Origin: Nectonema munidae
Taxonomy: Eukaryota > Nematomorpha > Nectonematoida > Nectonematidae
Assembly: GCA_030549495.1 (NCBI GenBank)
Contig: JAUIRK010000855.1
Span: forward strand, 2,599,501 to 2,663,500
Length of the DNA stretch: 64,000 bases
Reading direction: 5' to 3'
Shown here piece by piece: positions 35,819 through 48,117 of this stretch; within the stretch, counting starts at the first letter, position 1, and each line of letters starts with the position of its first letter. Under the pieces are notes generated by a model. It saw only the letters and a program-made list of their open reading frames with translations. It was not told where the DNA came from and searched no databases. Made by a program: the position numbers and the translations under genes.

Positions 35819-37234
35819 GTAATGTTCTTTCATATCTCTCAATTTTTCATTTTTTTCGAGCTCGCACTTGAACAAAAATTTTGCACAAAAAAAAAAAAAA
35901 AATTTTAAGATAAAAAAGTTGAAAAAATTCATCTCACTTATTATGCGTAGTGCTAATTTTGTTCAAGGTTAATTAATCATTAACGCCAAGAGCATGTCTT
36001 TTCCACATCAATAAGTGGTATCTTTAAAGTTTTTACGTTAGGAACATAATACACATTAAGTTTCAATATTTTGAAATATCCTGGGTATTTAATCGCTTTT
36101 AAATCTGTTTTTGAGGAAAAATTTGAAACATAGTAGAGAACCTAGACAAAATTTTGGTTTGTCAGTATACAAGTATATATATATATATGTATCTTACGCA
36201 AAGTTTGTCAAACGTAGAGAAGAACTTTCATGAAATTGCAAAAACTTCATGCACCTAGTGAAATCATTCTTTCACTTTTCTTCCATGGATTATTTCTTGG
36301 AATCTCCTGGAAGTTTTAGCGATTTCATGAAGTCTCTGCTTTTGCACTTGTATTGCGTCAATATAAATTGTTGAAGGTTATTATAATATAAGCTTTTTAA
36401 GTCTTTTTATTATAAAATTTTTTACTCAATTCTTGACATCCTTTTTTTGTCAATTTTCTCAAGATAGTATTGACTTTATCAATCTTCCTTTTTGGAATTT
36501 TTTTTATGAATATCTTAAATCTTTTTTTTTTCACCTTTTTGTTCAAGTACTAATTTTTTCTTTTCTTGCGGCTATAATCATTTGTTCTTTGACAAAGTAA
36601 AGTGTAAACTTAACGAAACCAATTTAGACATGATTTGGTTGAATTGTGCAATGAAGTGTCATCAACATCAATTATTATTCTGAACTTTCACTTTTCATAT
36701 AACATTCTTTTAGGTTGAATAAAATTATTCTATAAAGAAAAAAGATCCATATTTTTAACGTAGTGTAAGAAGAGCTCTTACTCTGTTTCTAATGCATTAT
36801 GGTTAATCAATATTTAAAATAATTGATTTTACCTTTAATTAAAAGAGTCATATACCATTTAAGTCTAACAAATTGCAAAAAAAATAAATACATTATATAT
36901 ATTTGAATCATAATATTGATTATGAACTATAATCAATTCATTTCCAAAAAAATTTTACCCCCTTTGGCAATTGAAAAAATTTCATTTGCTATTAAAAAAA
37001 ATAAGTTTAAAAACTCATATTTTCGTTTTTCGCCATTTCCAAATCTTTGACTAGGTTTTACTCAAGTTTAAACAAGGGAATTTATTTCTTTTAAATACAT
37101 TGAAATGCATGCAGGAGGTAAACTCAGACTGTACTTCGATTTTGACAAATTTTTCACCTGGTATATGTAAAGCTTTTAACTTGTATATTCAAAGATTGTC
37201 CATAGTTTGGAATTGTTTAAAACAAATTCACATA
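35819..37234. other. Intron, nothing recognised
   Basis: AT-rich with a (TA)n run near 36175-36188. No coding or repeat features identified before the MITE at 37235. Confidence 0.55.
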
Positions 37235-37624
37235 CACTGAAAGTTAAAATGGTCATTTCAAAACTAAAGATCTCAGCTAAAAGTGGTAAAATTAAGTTTT
37301 GCGATTTTTATAGTAATATTCTTATCGATATACGTTCATTTAGAGCTTTTTGTTCATTTTTTGAATAAACAAATATTTACAATATTTTTCTGTTGTTCCA
37401 GCAATATCAAAATTTGGATAATATGTTAATCATATAAAGAACTTAAAATCTTTCGTTTAAAAAGATTTTTCAGTCAAACATTTTATCTCACTGAAAGTGA
37501 ATTTACTACCAAAATAGTACATTTACCATGATTTAATGGTATTTTAATTACCAAGCATGGTAATGTTATGCATTGTTGCATAGTAATCATTTAAAGTAGT
37601 TCATGTAACCACTTTTTTTCAGTG
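37235..37624 (+). mobile_element. TA-target MITE, copy c
   Basis: 390 bp between two TA dinucleotides (37233-37234 and 37625-37626), starting CACTGAAAG and ending CTTTTTTTCAGTG, so terminal inverted repeats begin CACTGAAA. Related to the copies at 1127 and 27765. No coding capacity; TA targets suggest mobilisation by a Tc1/mariner transposase. Confidence 0.75.
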
Positions 37625-38137
37625 TATGTTTCAAACGGAAGCTTTCAAGTATGAATTATTTAAATTTTATTATATGCCTTTATTGCAGAATAATTGAGTT
37701 GATAATATTGAACTATACAATTAACTTTTTTTAAACTTTCATTAAATTTTAAATTCTATAAATCAAAATTATAAGTAAAATTTGTCAGCTAACATTGAGC
37801 TGAACAAAAAAAATGAGAGAATTGAAATAGTACATCTTTCATTTTTAAATTTTAGAATGAAAAAAATGATTGATATATATATGATTACAAAAATACAATA
37901 CAATTTAAATAATTAAACCTCACCCATTAGGATATCTTATTTTCAATACAATATAGGTTTTGCATAAAATCTCGTAAATAATCACATATGTTTAATCACA
38001 TATGTTTAATCCACGTTGGATTTGATTTCTTGCATTTTTGCAAACTATTCACTCCCTTGAATCATATGGAACAGTGTAGCCTTATTTTGATTATTATTAT
38101 TTCATCTCTACATTTGCAAATGCTTTCAAATGTTTAG

Positions 38138-38287
38138 GTCAGCAATTTTTACACACATCCGCGTGCAACGAAGCAAACACCGCAACTGGTTGTGCGTTAA
38201 ATGCCAACTGTGTTCTCGTTCCGAGTGGACGCAGAGTTTGTGAGTGCTTATCCGGTTACACTAAAGACACTTCCGGAGCTTGTGTTG
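38138..38287 (+). CDS. SEA/EGF membrane protein, shared part: EGF-like domain 3
   Basis: A 150-bp exon, phase 1 in and out (acceptor TTTCAAATGTTTAG, donor GTAAGC). HTSACNEANTATGCALNANC then VLVPSGRRVCECLSGYTKDT and SGACVG give cysteines C-x8-C-x5-C-x9-C-x1-C-x11-C. It can be joined in frame to either 24849 or 35818, so it is the first exon common to both forms. The close match in cysteine spacing to the domain ending at 24849 suggests an exon-duplication origin. Confidence 0.85.
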
Positions 38288-38704
38288 GTAAGCTTTCATA
38301 TATATACTTTTTCTTCCTTCCATAGCAAAAATACTTTTACCTGGGAAAGGCGTTCATTAAATTAATTCGCAAACCAGAATTTTCGGGAACTGCGACAATT
38401 TGTTATACGAACGAAACCAGAAATTAAATTAAAAAAAGTTCATCAAAAAAAGTCAATACCTTTTGACATCCTTCTAAATCACTCATACCTTTTTTCCTTC
38501 TCTTTTCCTTTACATTCTTTGATTCGTAGTTTTTAATGGAAGTGAATTCAACCTCCTCTTTTTACATGTGATGATTTGTTTCTTAGAGATTAAGGGCATT
38601 AATATATACTTATTGATGTGATAGAAAATTAAGAAAAGTTTGGGTTATTGCGAAAGAATTGTATAAAACCTCATGGCATAAGTATAACGCATCCATATAA
38701 TGTA

Positions 38705-38800
38705 TTAGGAGGTGTGACAAAATTTGGTGCCAAAACTTTCCACCACCTTTCTATGGTTTGGGTTCGATTCCTGATTCTACTATACTACATTCACAAACTA
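38705..38800 (+). repeat. SINE family 1-like fragment
   Basis: Box B GGTTCGATTCC preceded by ATGGTTTG as in 3286-3425; the rest is not alignable by eye. Confidence 0.4.
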
Positions 38801-38929
38801 AGGAAGGAATCTTGGAATTTTTGAGAAAAGGAGTATGCTGTTTGAGTATTTCAATTTTTATTGAATGCTTAAAACGATGACAGAGAAAAATTGAATATAA
38901 TATTTGTAAAAACGTCAGATCTAATATGA

Positions 38930-39760
38930 AGTGGACTGTGTTTTAAACTCTTGACGAATGACATCAAGATATACAATACCTGTTGTATTGAATTACAAAA
39001 TGACCTAGTGAATAAGCTTGCTGAATGGAGTAAAAAAGGGCCTAGCTATTGTTCAATTATGAAAATGTGTAACACATGGAAATTGGAAGAATACAAAATT
39101 TAAGTCAATTCTTTACAGGCTCAAAAACTCTGTAAAGCTTACTTACAAAAAAAAAAAAAAAATTAAAGCTTACAAGGAAAAAGATTTAGAAGTTGTTTTT
39201 GATACCAAAATGAAGTTTCATGAAAACGCAGTCCATTTCTTATCAAGAGCGTACTGTGCGATTAATATAATCAAGGATTCCCTTTCTCATTTGGATTGCA
39301 AAAATTCACCTCTCTTATTCAAAACTCTTGTCAAATCCAATCTCAAAGTGCGAAAATATCATTTCTGCTCCAACCCACATGTTAAACATGATAATGACAT
39401 ATGAAATTAGAATTAGGAAATTGAATCTTCCCTCCTAGTCTATAGAAGCAAGACACGACCAATGCTAACAATATATACAATGTATTAAAGAATAATATGG
39501 GATATTCGAAGAAGTTTTTCACCACATATGGCATTGTGTGTTTGACGATGTAATTCTCTCAAACTTGATTTGGACTCATTCTGTGGAAGCTTTAGAAGAA
39601 ATTCCTTCACTAAAATATATATATAAAGGATTGGAATAATCTTCCTGAATATATTAAATATGATATACGTAAATGGTTGAAAAATGATTGAATTTAGCCA
39701 ATGAGATTCCAGTTTTTTGCTCAGTTCTTTTCAATAGTAAAATGTATAAAATTTCGATTC
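38930..39760 (+). mobile_element. LINE 3' fragment, third family
   Basis: Decayed RT C-terminal region: ELQNDLVNKLAEWSKKG, then KDLEVVFDTKMKFHENAVHF (39180-39240) and LSRAYCAINIIKDSLSHLD, ending near WNNLPEYIKYDIRKW at 39630-39680. The KDLGV..D..LKF.EH and W.LP pattern is usual for the end of a LINE RT ORF. Several frame breaks. Confidence 0.7.
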
Positions 39761-42700
39761 TAACTTAATTTGATTGATTCAAACAGGAAAAAGTTTCAAA
39801 ATTTTTATCCAATCAGATCAAAATGTTGCAAACTTTTATACTTATTATTGATATAAATGAATATATCTTCAGGCATTAATTTAATCTTAACAAGAATACG
39901 CCCCCCTTTCTGTTAGGAAACGAACCAATGTTTTTTGTGAGTATCTTGGTTCTAGAAATGCTATAAAGGGTTCGCCAGAACATAACCCAACAATGGAAAA
40001 AGGTTTGAATTTTTCAGATGCAGAAAACCAGGATCATAGTTCATATGTTACCCGTAAATCATATGCGAAACAAAAGATATAACCAGAATTCTCTATGATC
40101 AGAAGGATGATATAATAGCAAAAAAATATTTTTTTTATTTAATCTAAAATTCTAATTTATTGACATATGCATTTAAAAGGGGTAACTTTAGAGTTCATTT
40201 TATTTATTTTGTATTACTACAAAAATTAAAAAAAAAATTTTTTGAGTAAAAAAGCAACTTCTTCAACGTGAGGATAAAAAAACAAAAAAAACACTTTTAC
40301 AAGTTTTCTATAAAATAGATGCAAAACTTAATTTCACTTTAAAAAAAATATACCTAAGCTATTTTATGTATTATGCGCAACGCAAATCTAAAGCTATTCG
40401 TTTTTGACATTTCATCTCACGCTTTCTATAAACGCCGTTTGGACCATTATAACGCAAAAAATTGAATTAACTTGCTTCATAAAAATTATATTAAATATAA
40501 CATAAATGTCTGAAAAGATCGCGCTTTCAAAATATTTCTTTCAAACTAAAAATGCATCTGAAAAAGGTAGGTTCTATGCGACGTCATGTCTCTTCTAGGG
40601 AAGATCAAGAATTTGTTTTTTTTTATTTGATTGCTTGAAGATCAGAAAATTTAATTGAAAATTTGATTAGTTATTCTGGAAGTGGCTTACTTTTAATAAA
40701 GATTGACTAACTTAAAAAAGTTAAAGTTTACCTCACTACTACATTATGATCTAATCCAAAAAAAAGGAGATTTGTAAAAAAACAAGCGTGTGTTTCTTTG
40801 TATTCCTTACGGGCCTTTGTAATTTGCCTTTTCATCTAAAGGGTAGGGTTCGAATAAGATTGCTTCCAGCGACAGACGGACTCTAGGGCATTATAATATA
40901 GACAAACTTTATATAGCTTTTGTAAAATTTATACAGTTTATATGATCATCGAGAAAAAGTCACGAGGAAAAGATGAGCTTCAGAAGAATTTCAGAAAGAT
41001 GTGAATATGCTAAAACTTTTATCTCAAAGGAAATGAGAATTTTGAAGAAAATCAATCTAAAACTATGCTGATATATCTCATGTTTTTCAGTAAAATTTTT
41101 CTACAACTTTTGCTTACTTTTTTTGGTGAGGAAAAAAAATGGCCGTTATTTTTGGATATCATGAGTTGAAGCTCTAATATCTCAGATCCTGAAAATGTCC
41201 TTTGAATATTGTTTCTTCTGAATAAAGCTTTTTTGTGAGAATATCTCTTCAAGTTCATCTTTTTAAAGGTTTCGTGTAATCGATTGTATGCACATTATGT
41301 GTGAGAAAATAACTTTATGGTTTTCTATGCCAACCAACGCATTTTGAAAACAATGAAGAATGATTTGTGAACAAAGAAAATATCTTCACTAATCTACACA
41401 CTTGATCTTTGCAATAAGATTGGCATTGTAAATGTCAGATCAGTCTGCGCGTTCCTTGCCTTCATTAATGCATGACTTTGAAATTTTAATCCTTTATCAC
41501 TCTTTTCATCTTGTCAAATTGGGTTGCATGATGCTTTCGAGACCTGCGTATACGAATAGTAGAGAAGGTAAATTTGTCTTTAATTATATTGCCCAAAAAA
41601 TTGGTATATTAAATACTTTTTTAAGTAATGAAAACATATTTTAACTTGAAAAGGTATTCAATTAATATTTGCAAGATGTTAAATAATCTAAAAAGCCAAG
41701 AAAAATTCCCCATATACAAATGTTTTTGTTAAAAATTTTTTTTAAGTTTTTTGAAACTTTTTCAAAGTCTAAAAATATCAAAGTAAGAAAAAGCAATTTC
41801 TTTTTAAATATTTAATAAGTCTTGACATATGAGTCGAAATCAACACAAAATTCTCTAGTTTCAGAAGCTTCAAAGAAAATGTAAGTCATAAAGAAGAAAT
41901 GTTGATTTTCCTATAGCCTCATATTATTAACCGATTAGCATATTATCCGAGCGCATTTTAGCAAAAGATTGGTGTATATATATATTTTTTTGGTTCAAAA
42001 TTTTCTATCATTATATCCCATATGATATTATTTTGTAAATAATAAGAGAAAATATTAGCAACATGAAAAATTCTCCCAGCAATAATATCTTCTATATACT
42101 GCTTAGCGATAAAATGAAGTAATCCTTCTCTATATTATTCGCACCATATTTTTGTTCTCATTTTGAAAGTGTTTTTTTTTTCAAACTTTTTTATAAAAAT
42201 TTTCATTATTTTTTATTTGAATTCAATTTTTTTTACAAAAAAATACATGCTTTTTCAATGAATGTTAGACTTTTTGCGATGAATTATTGTATATCCACAC
42301 CCAACACCCAATTGCTTGAAGAGATTTCGCAATTCATTTTAGATAGGACGTACCCATTCAATAAACCCCGTTAATCCTCACTTTTAATTAAATTTATTAC
42401 ATAACATATTTTTTCCAAATTTTGAACTTTTCGTTTTAAACGGAATTTTTTTCATTCCTCATTTTAAAGTTCGTTGTAGATTTGATCCTACTGTATGTCA
42501 TATATTTTTTAAAAGAGTTGTGATAAATTGCCATCTTCTCAATAATTTACACTTACTACTCTTTCACAAGAATATGGCAATTGGAGCATTGCTAACAGAC
42601 TAACAAAGACACGAGCTTCTTATTATAAATTATAAGATTTCTCACATTCTTTTCAATTATCGTATTGATTTGGAGATTTTGATCAAATCGACAGACGAAT

Positions 42701-44188
42701 AATAATAATGACACATATGTTCAAATGGCTTAGCTCCTAGAAAATATAATTTTGCTAAGTCCATTTCCACACAACATTAGCAAATAAAATGAGACGCAGG
42801 AATGTTGGATGAATTTAAAATGTTCATAATTCATTCATTGACTTATGAGAATCCACGGATACTTTGAATTTCAACATCGGCAATAACATCCGCATTTATC
42901 AAACTTTTTTCTTTTTTTCAAATACTCCAAAGTTTGTTTCAAAATTTTTCAATTTTTACTTTATCAAAATTTTTATGATACGTCTTTATAATAATAAGCA
43001 AATGAATCCAAATATCTCTCTACATTTTTGAGATGTATAAAACTTGCATTTGCTTAGAATAGCAATGACGATACCGTATTCGCAAAAAATATAATTCTGA
43101 CATTGCTAGGATGTCAATCCCTATTCTAATTCCTATCCTTCAACAAAGCAAGTTAGCATCTGAAGATTCACTTCAAAATCGTTGTCAAGTAAATGCAGTG
43201 TGATCAACAATTCTTCATGTCTCCAACGCTATGCTGGAGTCAGTATGGGAGGTGATTCAGGCCATTATGGCATATTTGAGTGCCTACATTTCATTATTAT
43301 TCAAGTGTCCTACTACTCAGAAAGACTTGAGGCAATTATGTGCCCTCTTCAAGAGTGAGTATGTTTCTCTGAATTGTAAAAAAAATTTTTAGTATGTCTA
43401 TTCATTATTTAATTGAGTTCCATTTTATCCAAGTGCATTTTTGATGGATATACCCTCTCCCTCTCTCTCTCTTATAAGTGTATAGAGTGAGTGTACAATT
43501 TTAACGGTATTTTATCTGATGTGGAGGCACTAAATGTATTGGAACAAAAAAAAGTCTTTCTCACCTTAAAATAATTGAAAGAGGGTATTGAAAACCGAGA
43601 TGAGTGCTAATATAAAAAACTTTAAACGAAAATTTTGGATGCTTGAAGCATATCAAATTTAAATGATTGCCTATTTTTTATTTTGCGTAGCTTTATGAAC
43701 TTTTTAACAAAAAAATAAAGAAAATACTTAAATAATTTTAAAACTTTGTTTTAAAACAGCTTTCCAATCTTTACGCCCTCAAACTATATATATTAGTATA
43801 GAAAAAGAAAAAATGAGAAGTATACTTTTCATATCGTAAGAAGAAGAAGAAGAAGAAGTTTATTGAAAATCAAAAGGTTCATAAAATATACAATAATTTA
43901 TCTGTGTAACTTTTTTTGATCAAAAAAGGCTCCAAAGTGTTTATGAAGTATTATAAAAATTGTTTTATCATCTTTATGATAAATATATTCAACGATAACA
44001 GAAAGCCAAAAAATGATGACTTCCATATGGATCAAACTCCTTTTCTCTGTTATAGATTTTCAATTTTGAAAACGCTATGAATACTTTCATTGCATTTTGA
44101 ATGTTTTAGAGACATTTAAATTTTATCATTTTTCCACTTTTTTTATAAAAATTAATTTATTTTTATTTAATTTTTTTTACTTTTTCAG
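39761..44188. other. Long intron, mostly unidentified
   Basis: Contains a less AT-rich patch at 43100-43375 with a 60-codon plus-strand frame (ILHVSNAMLESVWEVIQAIM onward) of unknown nature. 43838-43860 is a (GAA)n tract followed by GTTTATTG, the end of a truncated minus-strand retroelement. No exon with matching phase was found. Confidence 0.4.
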
Positions 44189-44215
44189 CTCTAGGCCAAA
44201 TTGGTTATGGAAATG
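44189..44215 (+). CDS. SEA/EGF membrane protein, shared part: micro-exon
   Basis: A 27-bp exon, phase 1 in and out, with acceptor TTTTACTTTTTCAG and donor GTAAGT, coding LGQIGYGN between split codons. Skipping it would not change the frame, so it may be optional. Confidence 0.6.
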
Positions 44216-46074
44216 GTAAGTATTTTATCCACCTTATAGTAATAACCGTGGTAAGTTAAGTGTGAATAATTGTATAGTTCTTGACAAAATCAAGTTTTCC
44301 GTAAATGTTAAGTTTGAAAAGGTTGAAGATTGTTATCAATCAAATTGCATCCTTCATTTTAATTGGTTAATTCACGTTGTTTATAAACATAAATCCTCAT
44401 CTAAAAATATTTAATTACCAAAAATAATGTTGATAAAATCATCTTTTCATTTTATGGAGTATATTTTTTGTAATAAACCTAAAATATACCTCGTGGAATG
44501 GTGTAATCTTATGGGTTAGATAGTATACACAAATTTGAAATATCATTGATATTGTAGTTTGAAGTTTATGAAAAATTTAAATTTTTTTATATATATTTTA
44601 TGAATAATTATCCAATTTTGTGTAGACCCTTTTTTGGATATTTTTTATAATAAAAAAAGAAAAAAAAGGTGAATCCTGAGTGATGACAGAAGATTTTTTA
44701 ATTCGATTCTTTAAAAAATATTAATACAACATATGGTATATTATAGAATATTTTAGTGACACTTATCAATTATGTATTGATATTCTCAATTAAATAAACC
44801 ATATGAAGATTTGGATTGAAAAATGTTCTGCTTTTGATTTTAAAATACAATGTAATTTGACATTTTTCCTCTGCTATAGACAATATCAACCTTTAAAAAA
44901 GAGCATATGGCATTCACTTCTTTCGTTAGAGACGAGAGAAAAAATTTTAGTAAATTAAACTATACACAAACTAGTGATCTCGGAGTTTGAGTTGATAATG
45001 CTTAAGATATTCCTCCTATTTGTGGAATTAATTGTTAGAGTGATTTAAAATTATATTCAGGTTAAATCTGTTACATTCTATATCTCCATTACTTCATAAA
45101 ACCTAAAAAAAACATCTGAACGAATTTTTGCTTTGAAAAATTGAGAAAAAGGAAAAAAGATAATGAAATCATCAAAGCCTATTGTACGTAATTAGTTAAC
45201 TCCATCAGTTAGTTGCATAGTTAAAAGAAGAATCCTAGTTATAGTGAAGATGTATTTCTAACTGTTAATTATAATTAATTTAAAATAAACTTTGCTTACA
45301 TTATACGTAACATTTTGAGAAAACTTTTCAACATTGAATAGAAAAACTCTCTTGTTCCAAACCAAAGGGGGTTGAAAGCACTAAAAGAAAGTTTTGGTGT
45401 GATTGAAGAGCAACATGTCTTTTTCTGCAAAATTTTTCTTCCATCTTCTTGCATTTGTCTTTTAGCTCTTTCCAGTTTGGAGGATAAAAACAACTGTATC
45501 TGAGATTGATCTGTAGTATAGTGTATTCATGGTCTCTTTTTTAATCAATTAAATAAATATTTAAGTGTGTAAATAAGGAAAAACTTTGCCTATTCTTATA
45601 TGAAAGCTTTAAATTGTTTGCTCTTTCACTGAGAAAATAGAGTTTGATGGAGTAGCCTTGAGGAAAAATCTTACGGTTTCATTTTCTTTCGCTCAAGGCC
45701 TCAGAACTAAAATAAACAGTTTGTAGTGAAAGGAACTGCTTTAAGCATCCTTTTTTACTTCTTGAAACTCCTTTAAGCTAATTACTGCCCCATATGTTTT
45801 TTTAATCTTAAATTCAGGATATGAAAATTGGAAGAAAAGGATATTTTTGACTAAAACATGAGAGATAGGCCTTTAAAAGTAACTTCTAACAATATTCCAC
45901 GTGAGATTTTATTAACTTTCTCTTCAAAATCTATTATAACACATTATTATATATTTGAGATCACAAACATCAAGACAGATTAGCCATCACAGTTAAAACA
46001 TTAAAAGCTTATGTTCGCTAATAAAATGTTTGCTGCATCTTGAATACATATATTTTTTTCTTTTTTTTTTTTAG
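44216..46074. other. Intron, nothing recognised
   Basis: AT-rich. A minus-strand frame at 45296-45493 (LERAKRQMQEDGRKI) has no known family. Confidence 0.5.
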
Positions 46075-46110
46075 AAAAATCTGTAGTTTCAGTTGCAAGC
46101 ATCACTGCAG
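46075..46110 (+). CDS. SEA/EGF membrane protein, shared part: micro-exon
   Basis: A 36-bp exon, phase 1 in and out, after a long pyrimidine tract (C followed by 12 T, AG) and before GTAAGC. Codes KSVVSVASITA. Ser/Val-rich linker between EGF domains 3 and 4. Confidence 0.65.
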
Positions 46111-46246
46111 GTAAGCTTATATATATATATATATAAAATATATTGTTAAGTACCAAGTTTTGATTGACTTTCCTTACTTTCTTTTAATTTGTTGATGTAG
46201 TTTTAAAACATGTCAAAAATTTAGACATTTTTCATTGCCAATTAAG

Positions 46247-46512
46247 CTACCTGCACCCCCGACTACTGCAATGAACATGGAATTTGCGCTGTTTCACCCT
46301 TCACACAAGAACCTTTCTGTCAATGCGAAAAATGGTGGCTCGGATCCAATTGTAACGTGAATGGCCTTCTTCTGGCCATTCTTCTTCCCTTGATTCTTGG
46401 TCTCCTTCTTTTGTTATGCCTGATTCCCCTTTGCTTAAGCTTATTCAAGAAGAGGAAATTGAAAAAAGCTGAAAACATGCGAATAGGCCAAGCTGCAATG
46501 CCGAAAGGAGAC
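46247..46512 (+). CDS. SEA/EGF membrane protein, shared part: EGF-like domain 4 and transmembrane helix
   Basis: A 266-bp exon, phase 1 in, phase 0 out (donor GTAAGT). TCTPDYCNEHGICAVSPFTQ then EPFCQCEKWWLGSNC is a canonical EGF domain (C-x4-C-x5-C-x10-C-x1-C-x8-C with the usual G before the last C). It is followed at once by a hydrophobic stretch of about 25 residues (LLLAILLPLILGLLLLLCLI onward) and the stop-transfer sequence FKKRKLKK, fixing a type I orientation with the tail in the cytoplasm. EGF placed right against the membrane is the arrangement of mucin-like and growth-factor-like membrane proteins. Confidence 0.9.
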
Positions 46513-47162
46513 GTAAGTTCTTCGTAAAATTTCGTGTACAAAGATCATGCATTCGCCATTTGTGTGCTGTTAAATTTCTCGGATTTCATTCCTAGGGTTT
46601 TATATATAGCATATATCCTTTACAACTCTAAGATTTTTATAATTAGTGAAACATTATTGGATTTCCTAGGATCTTGCATTGAAATTGAATATCAAAACTT
46701 TTTTACTCATATTTTGATAAGGTAGGACTTTTTGCCCAAATAAAGCGAAAAATTCGAAATTAACCTAAATCTCAAAACTTTTCAAAATCAATTAAAATAT
46801 TTATTTTTAATTTTAATTAGTATGAAAAACATTCAAATACATCTCATTATTTTTAGTTTGTTTGAAAGAATAGAATTAAAGTAAAGTTTTGAGAAAATGT
46901 CAGTTTATACGGGAAATTGATTTCGGAAATGAAAATTCAGTTTAAACTTTTTTTTATTTTTATTTTCTTATGAATAGTTAAAAACATTAAAATACGTGGC
47001 ATTTTTTGTAAAAAAAAAAATTTAAGATAATTTCAGTAAAATGTTTTATGCCTTCTTACACAAGAATCACGAATTGTGACTTAACTAATTCTTGTACACT
47101 AGCAAAGTGAATATTGTGTCGTTTTTGGCAAATTTTATCTCGAATAACTCACATATGTTTAG

Positions 47163-47213
47163 GACAAAGCTCAACTCGTTCCATATGCAATTCCCAGAGC
47201 CAAAGTTGACAGG
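47163..47213 (+). CDS. SEA/EGF membrane protein: cytoplasmic tail exon 1
   Basis: A 51-bp exon, phase 0 in and out (donor GTAAGA), coding DKAQLVPYAIPRAKVDR. Near-membrane part of the tail; no motif assigned. Confidence 0.7.
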
Positions 47214-47684
47214 GTAAGAGATATTTTAAAAATATTCCGTATTTATCAGTGTTCACTATCATTATATCCAATAAGTAAAGATGAAATTGTTAGATTATTA
47301 TTATTAAACTTTTGAAAAAATCGTACAATGTTTTTAGTGTCTGTAAAAATTATCATAGTCGCAATAAAAAAAATTGCTCTATATTTTTGATAAATTCATC
47401 ATATAACTTCATTTTCACGAATCTTTCTATTTTGCTTTACTACGCGCATGACGCAGTACACCAACATTTGTACTTGTAAGATGAAAAAAATTTAAAGCTT
47501 ATTATAGAGTTCAAATAGCATTTCAAAATAAAGAAATGAATTTTTTAAATACTCATTTGAAAATGTTTATCAATCAATGTTGAGACAAAAAAATGAAGGA
47601 AAACTTGAATTCTTATTATTCAGAAACTTTTTTATGCATATTTTTTCCTGGGAAGGGTAATGCAGAAGAAACTAGTTAAGGTAC
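47214..47684. other. Intron, nothing recognised
   Basis: AT-rich, no signal. Confidence 0.5.
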
Positions 47685-47740
47685 CGTGGGATGTGAGTTA
47701 TTGAAACCCAGTAGCTAACCAACCTTACTCACGCCCCCTT
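47685..47740 (-). repeat. tRNA-derived SINE, family 2, copy c (head only)
   Basis: TGAGTTATTGAAACCCAGTA and CTAACCAACCTTACTCACGC match copies at 17700 and 49570; box B is lost. Confidence 0.65.
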
Positions 47741-47755
47741 AAAATTACTTTAAGA

Positions 47756-47904
47756 GGAAGAAGAAGATTAATTAATTATGTTTGTCATTTAAATTAATAA
47801 TACAATAAAAAAAAGTATGAGAAAAAAATAAAAACTAAGATTTAACAGTGGAATAACTACTGCACAAAAAGTCAGAAATGAGCGCTATATGACAGGTATA
47901 TATT
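47756..47904 (-). mobile_element. Short (CTT)n-tailed retroelement, copy 2
   Basis: 149 bp bracketed by AAAATTACTTTAAGA (47741-47755) and AAAATAACTTTAAGA (47905-47919), a 15-bp target duplication with one mismatch. Same family, same 5' start and nearly same length as 28345-28497, which argues for a defined short element and not random truncation. Confidence 0.8.
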
Positions 47905-47951
47905 AAAATAACTTTAAGAAATTTTTCCAAATTTTATTTGGTTCTCTAATC

Positions 47952-48117
47952 CAGCGTTTTTCAAGTTGTGGGTCCCGACCCTTCAGTGGGTCGTGACAAA
48001 AAAGAAAGGAAATCAAGGCAGGACATTATGGAAATCAAGGTAGGGTATTATGTAATATTTTATTCATACAAATAAATAAAACAAATCTTGTCATGGAAAA
48101 AAGTTTGAAAAACGCTG
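47952..48117. mobile_element. hAT-like MITE (Charlie-type ends)
   Basis: 166 bp with terminal inverted repeats CAGCGTTTTTCAAGT and (other strand) CAGCGTTTTTCAAAC. The left end continues TGTGGGTCCCGACCC, strongly like hAT-Charlie ends. Direct repeat CTAATC (47946-47951, 48118-48123) is 6 bp where hAT normally makes 8. Confidence 0.75.

Noticed and set aside
41862-41877. Micro-exon after TCTCTAGTTTCAG
   Set aside because: The 16-bp length would shift the reading frame between phase-1 exons 38138 and 44189.
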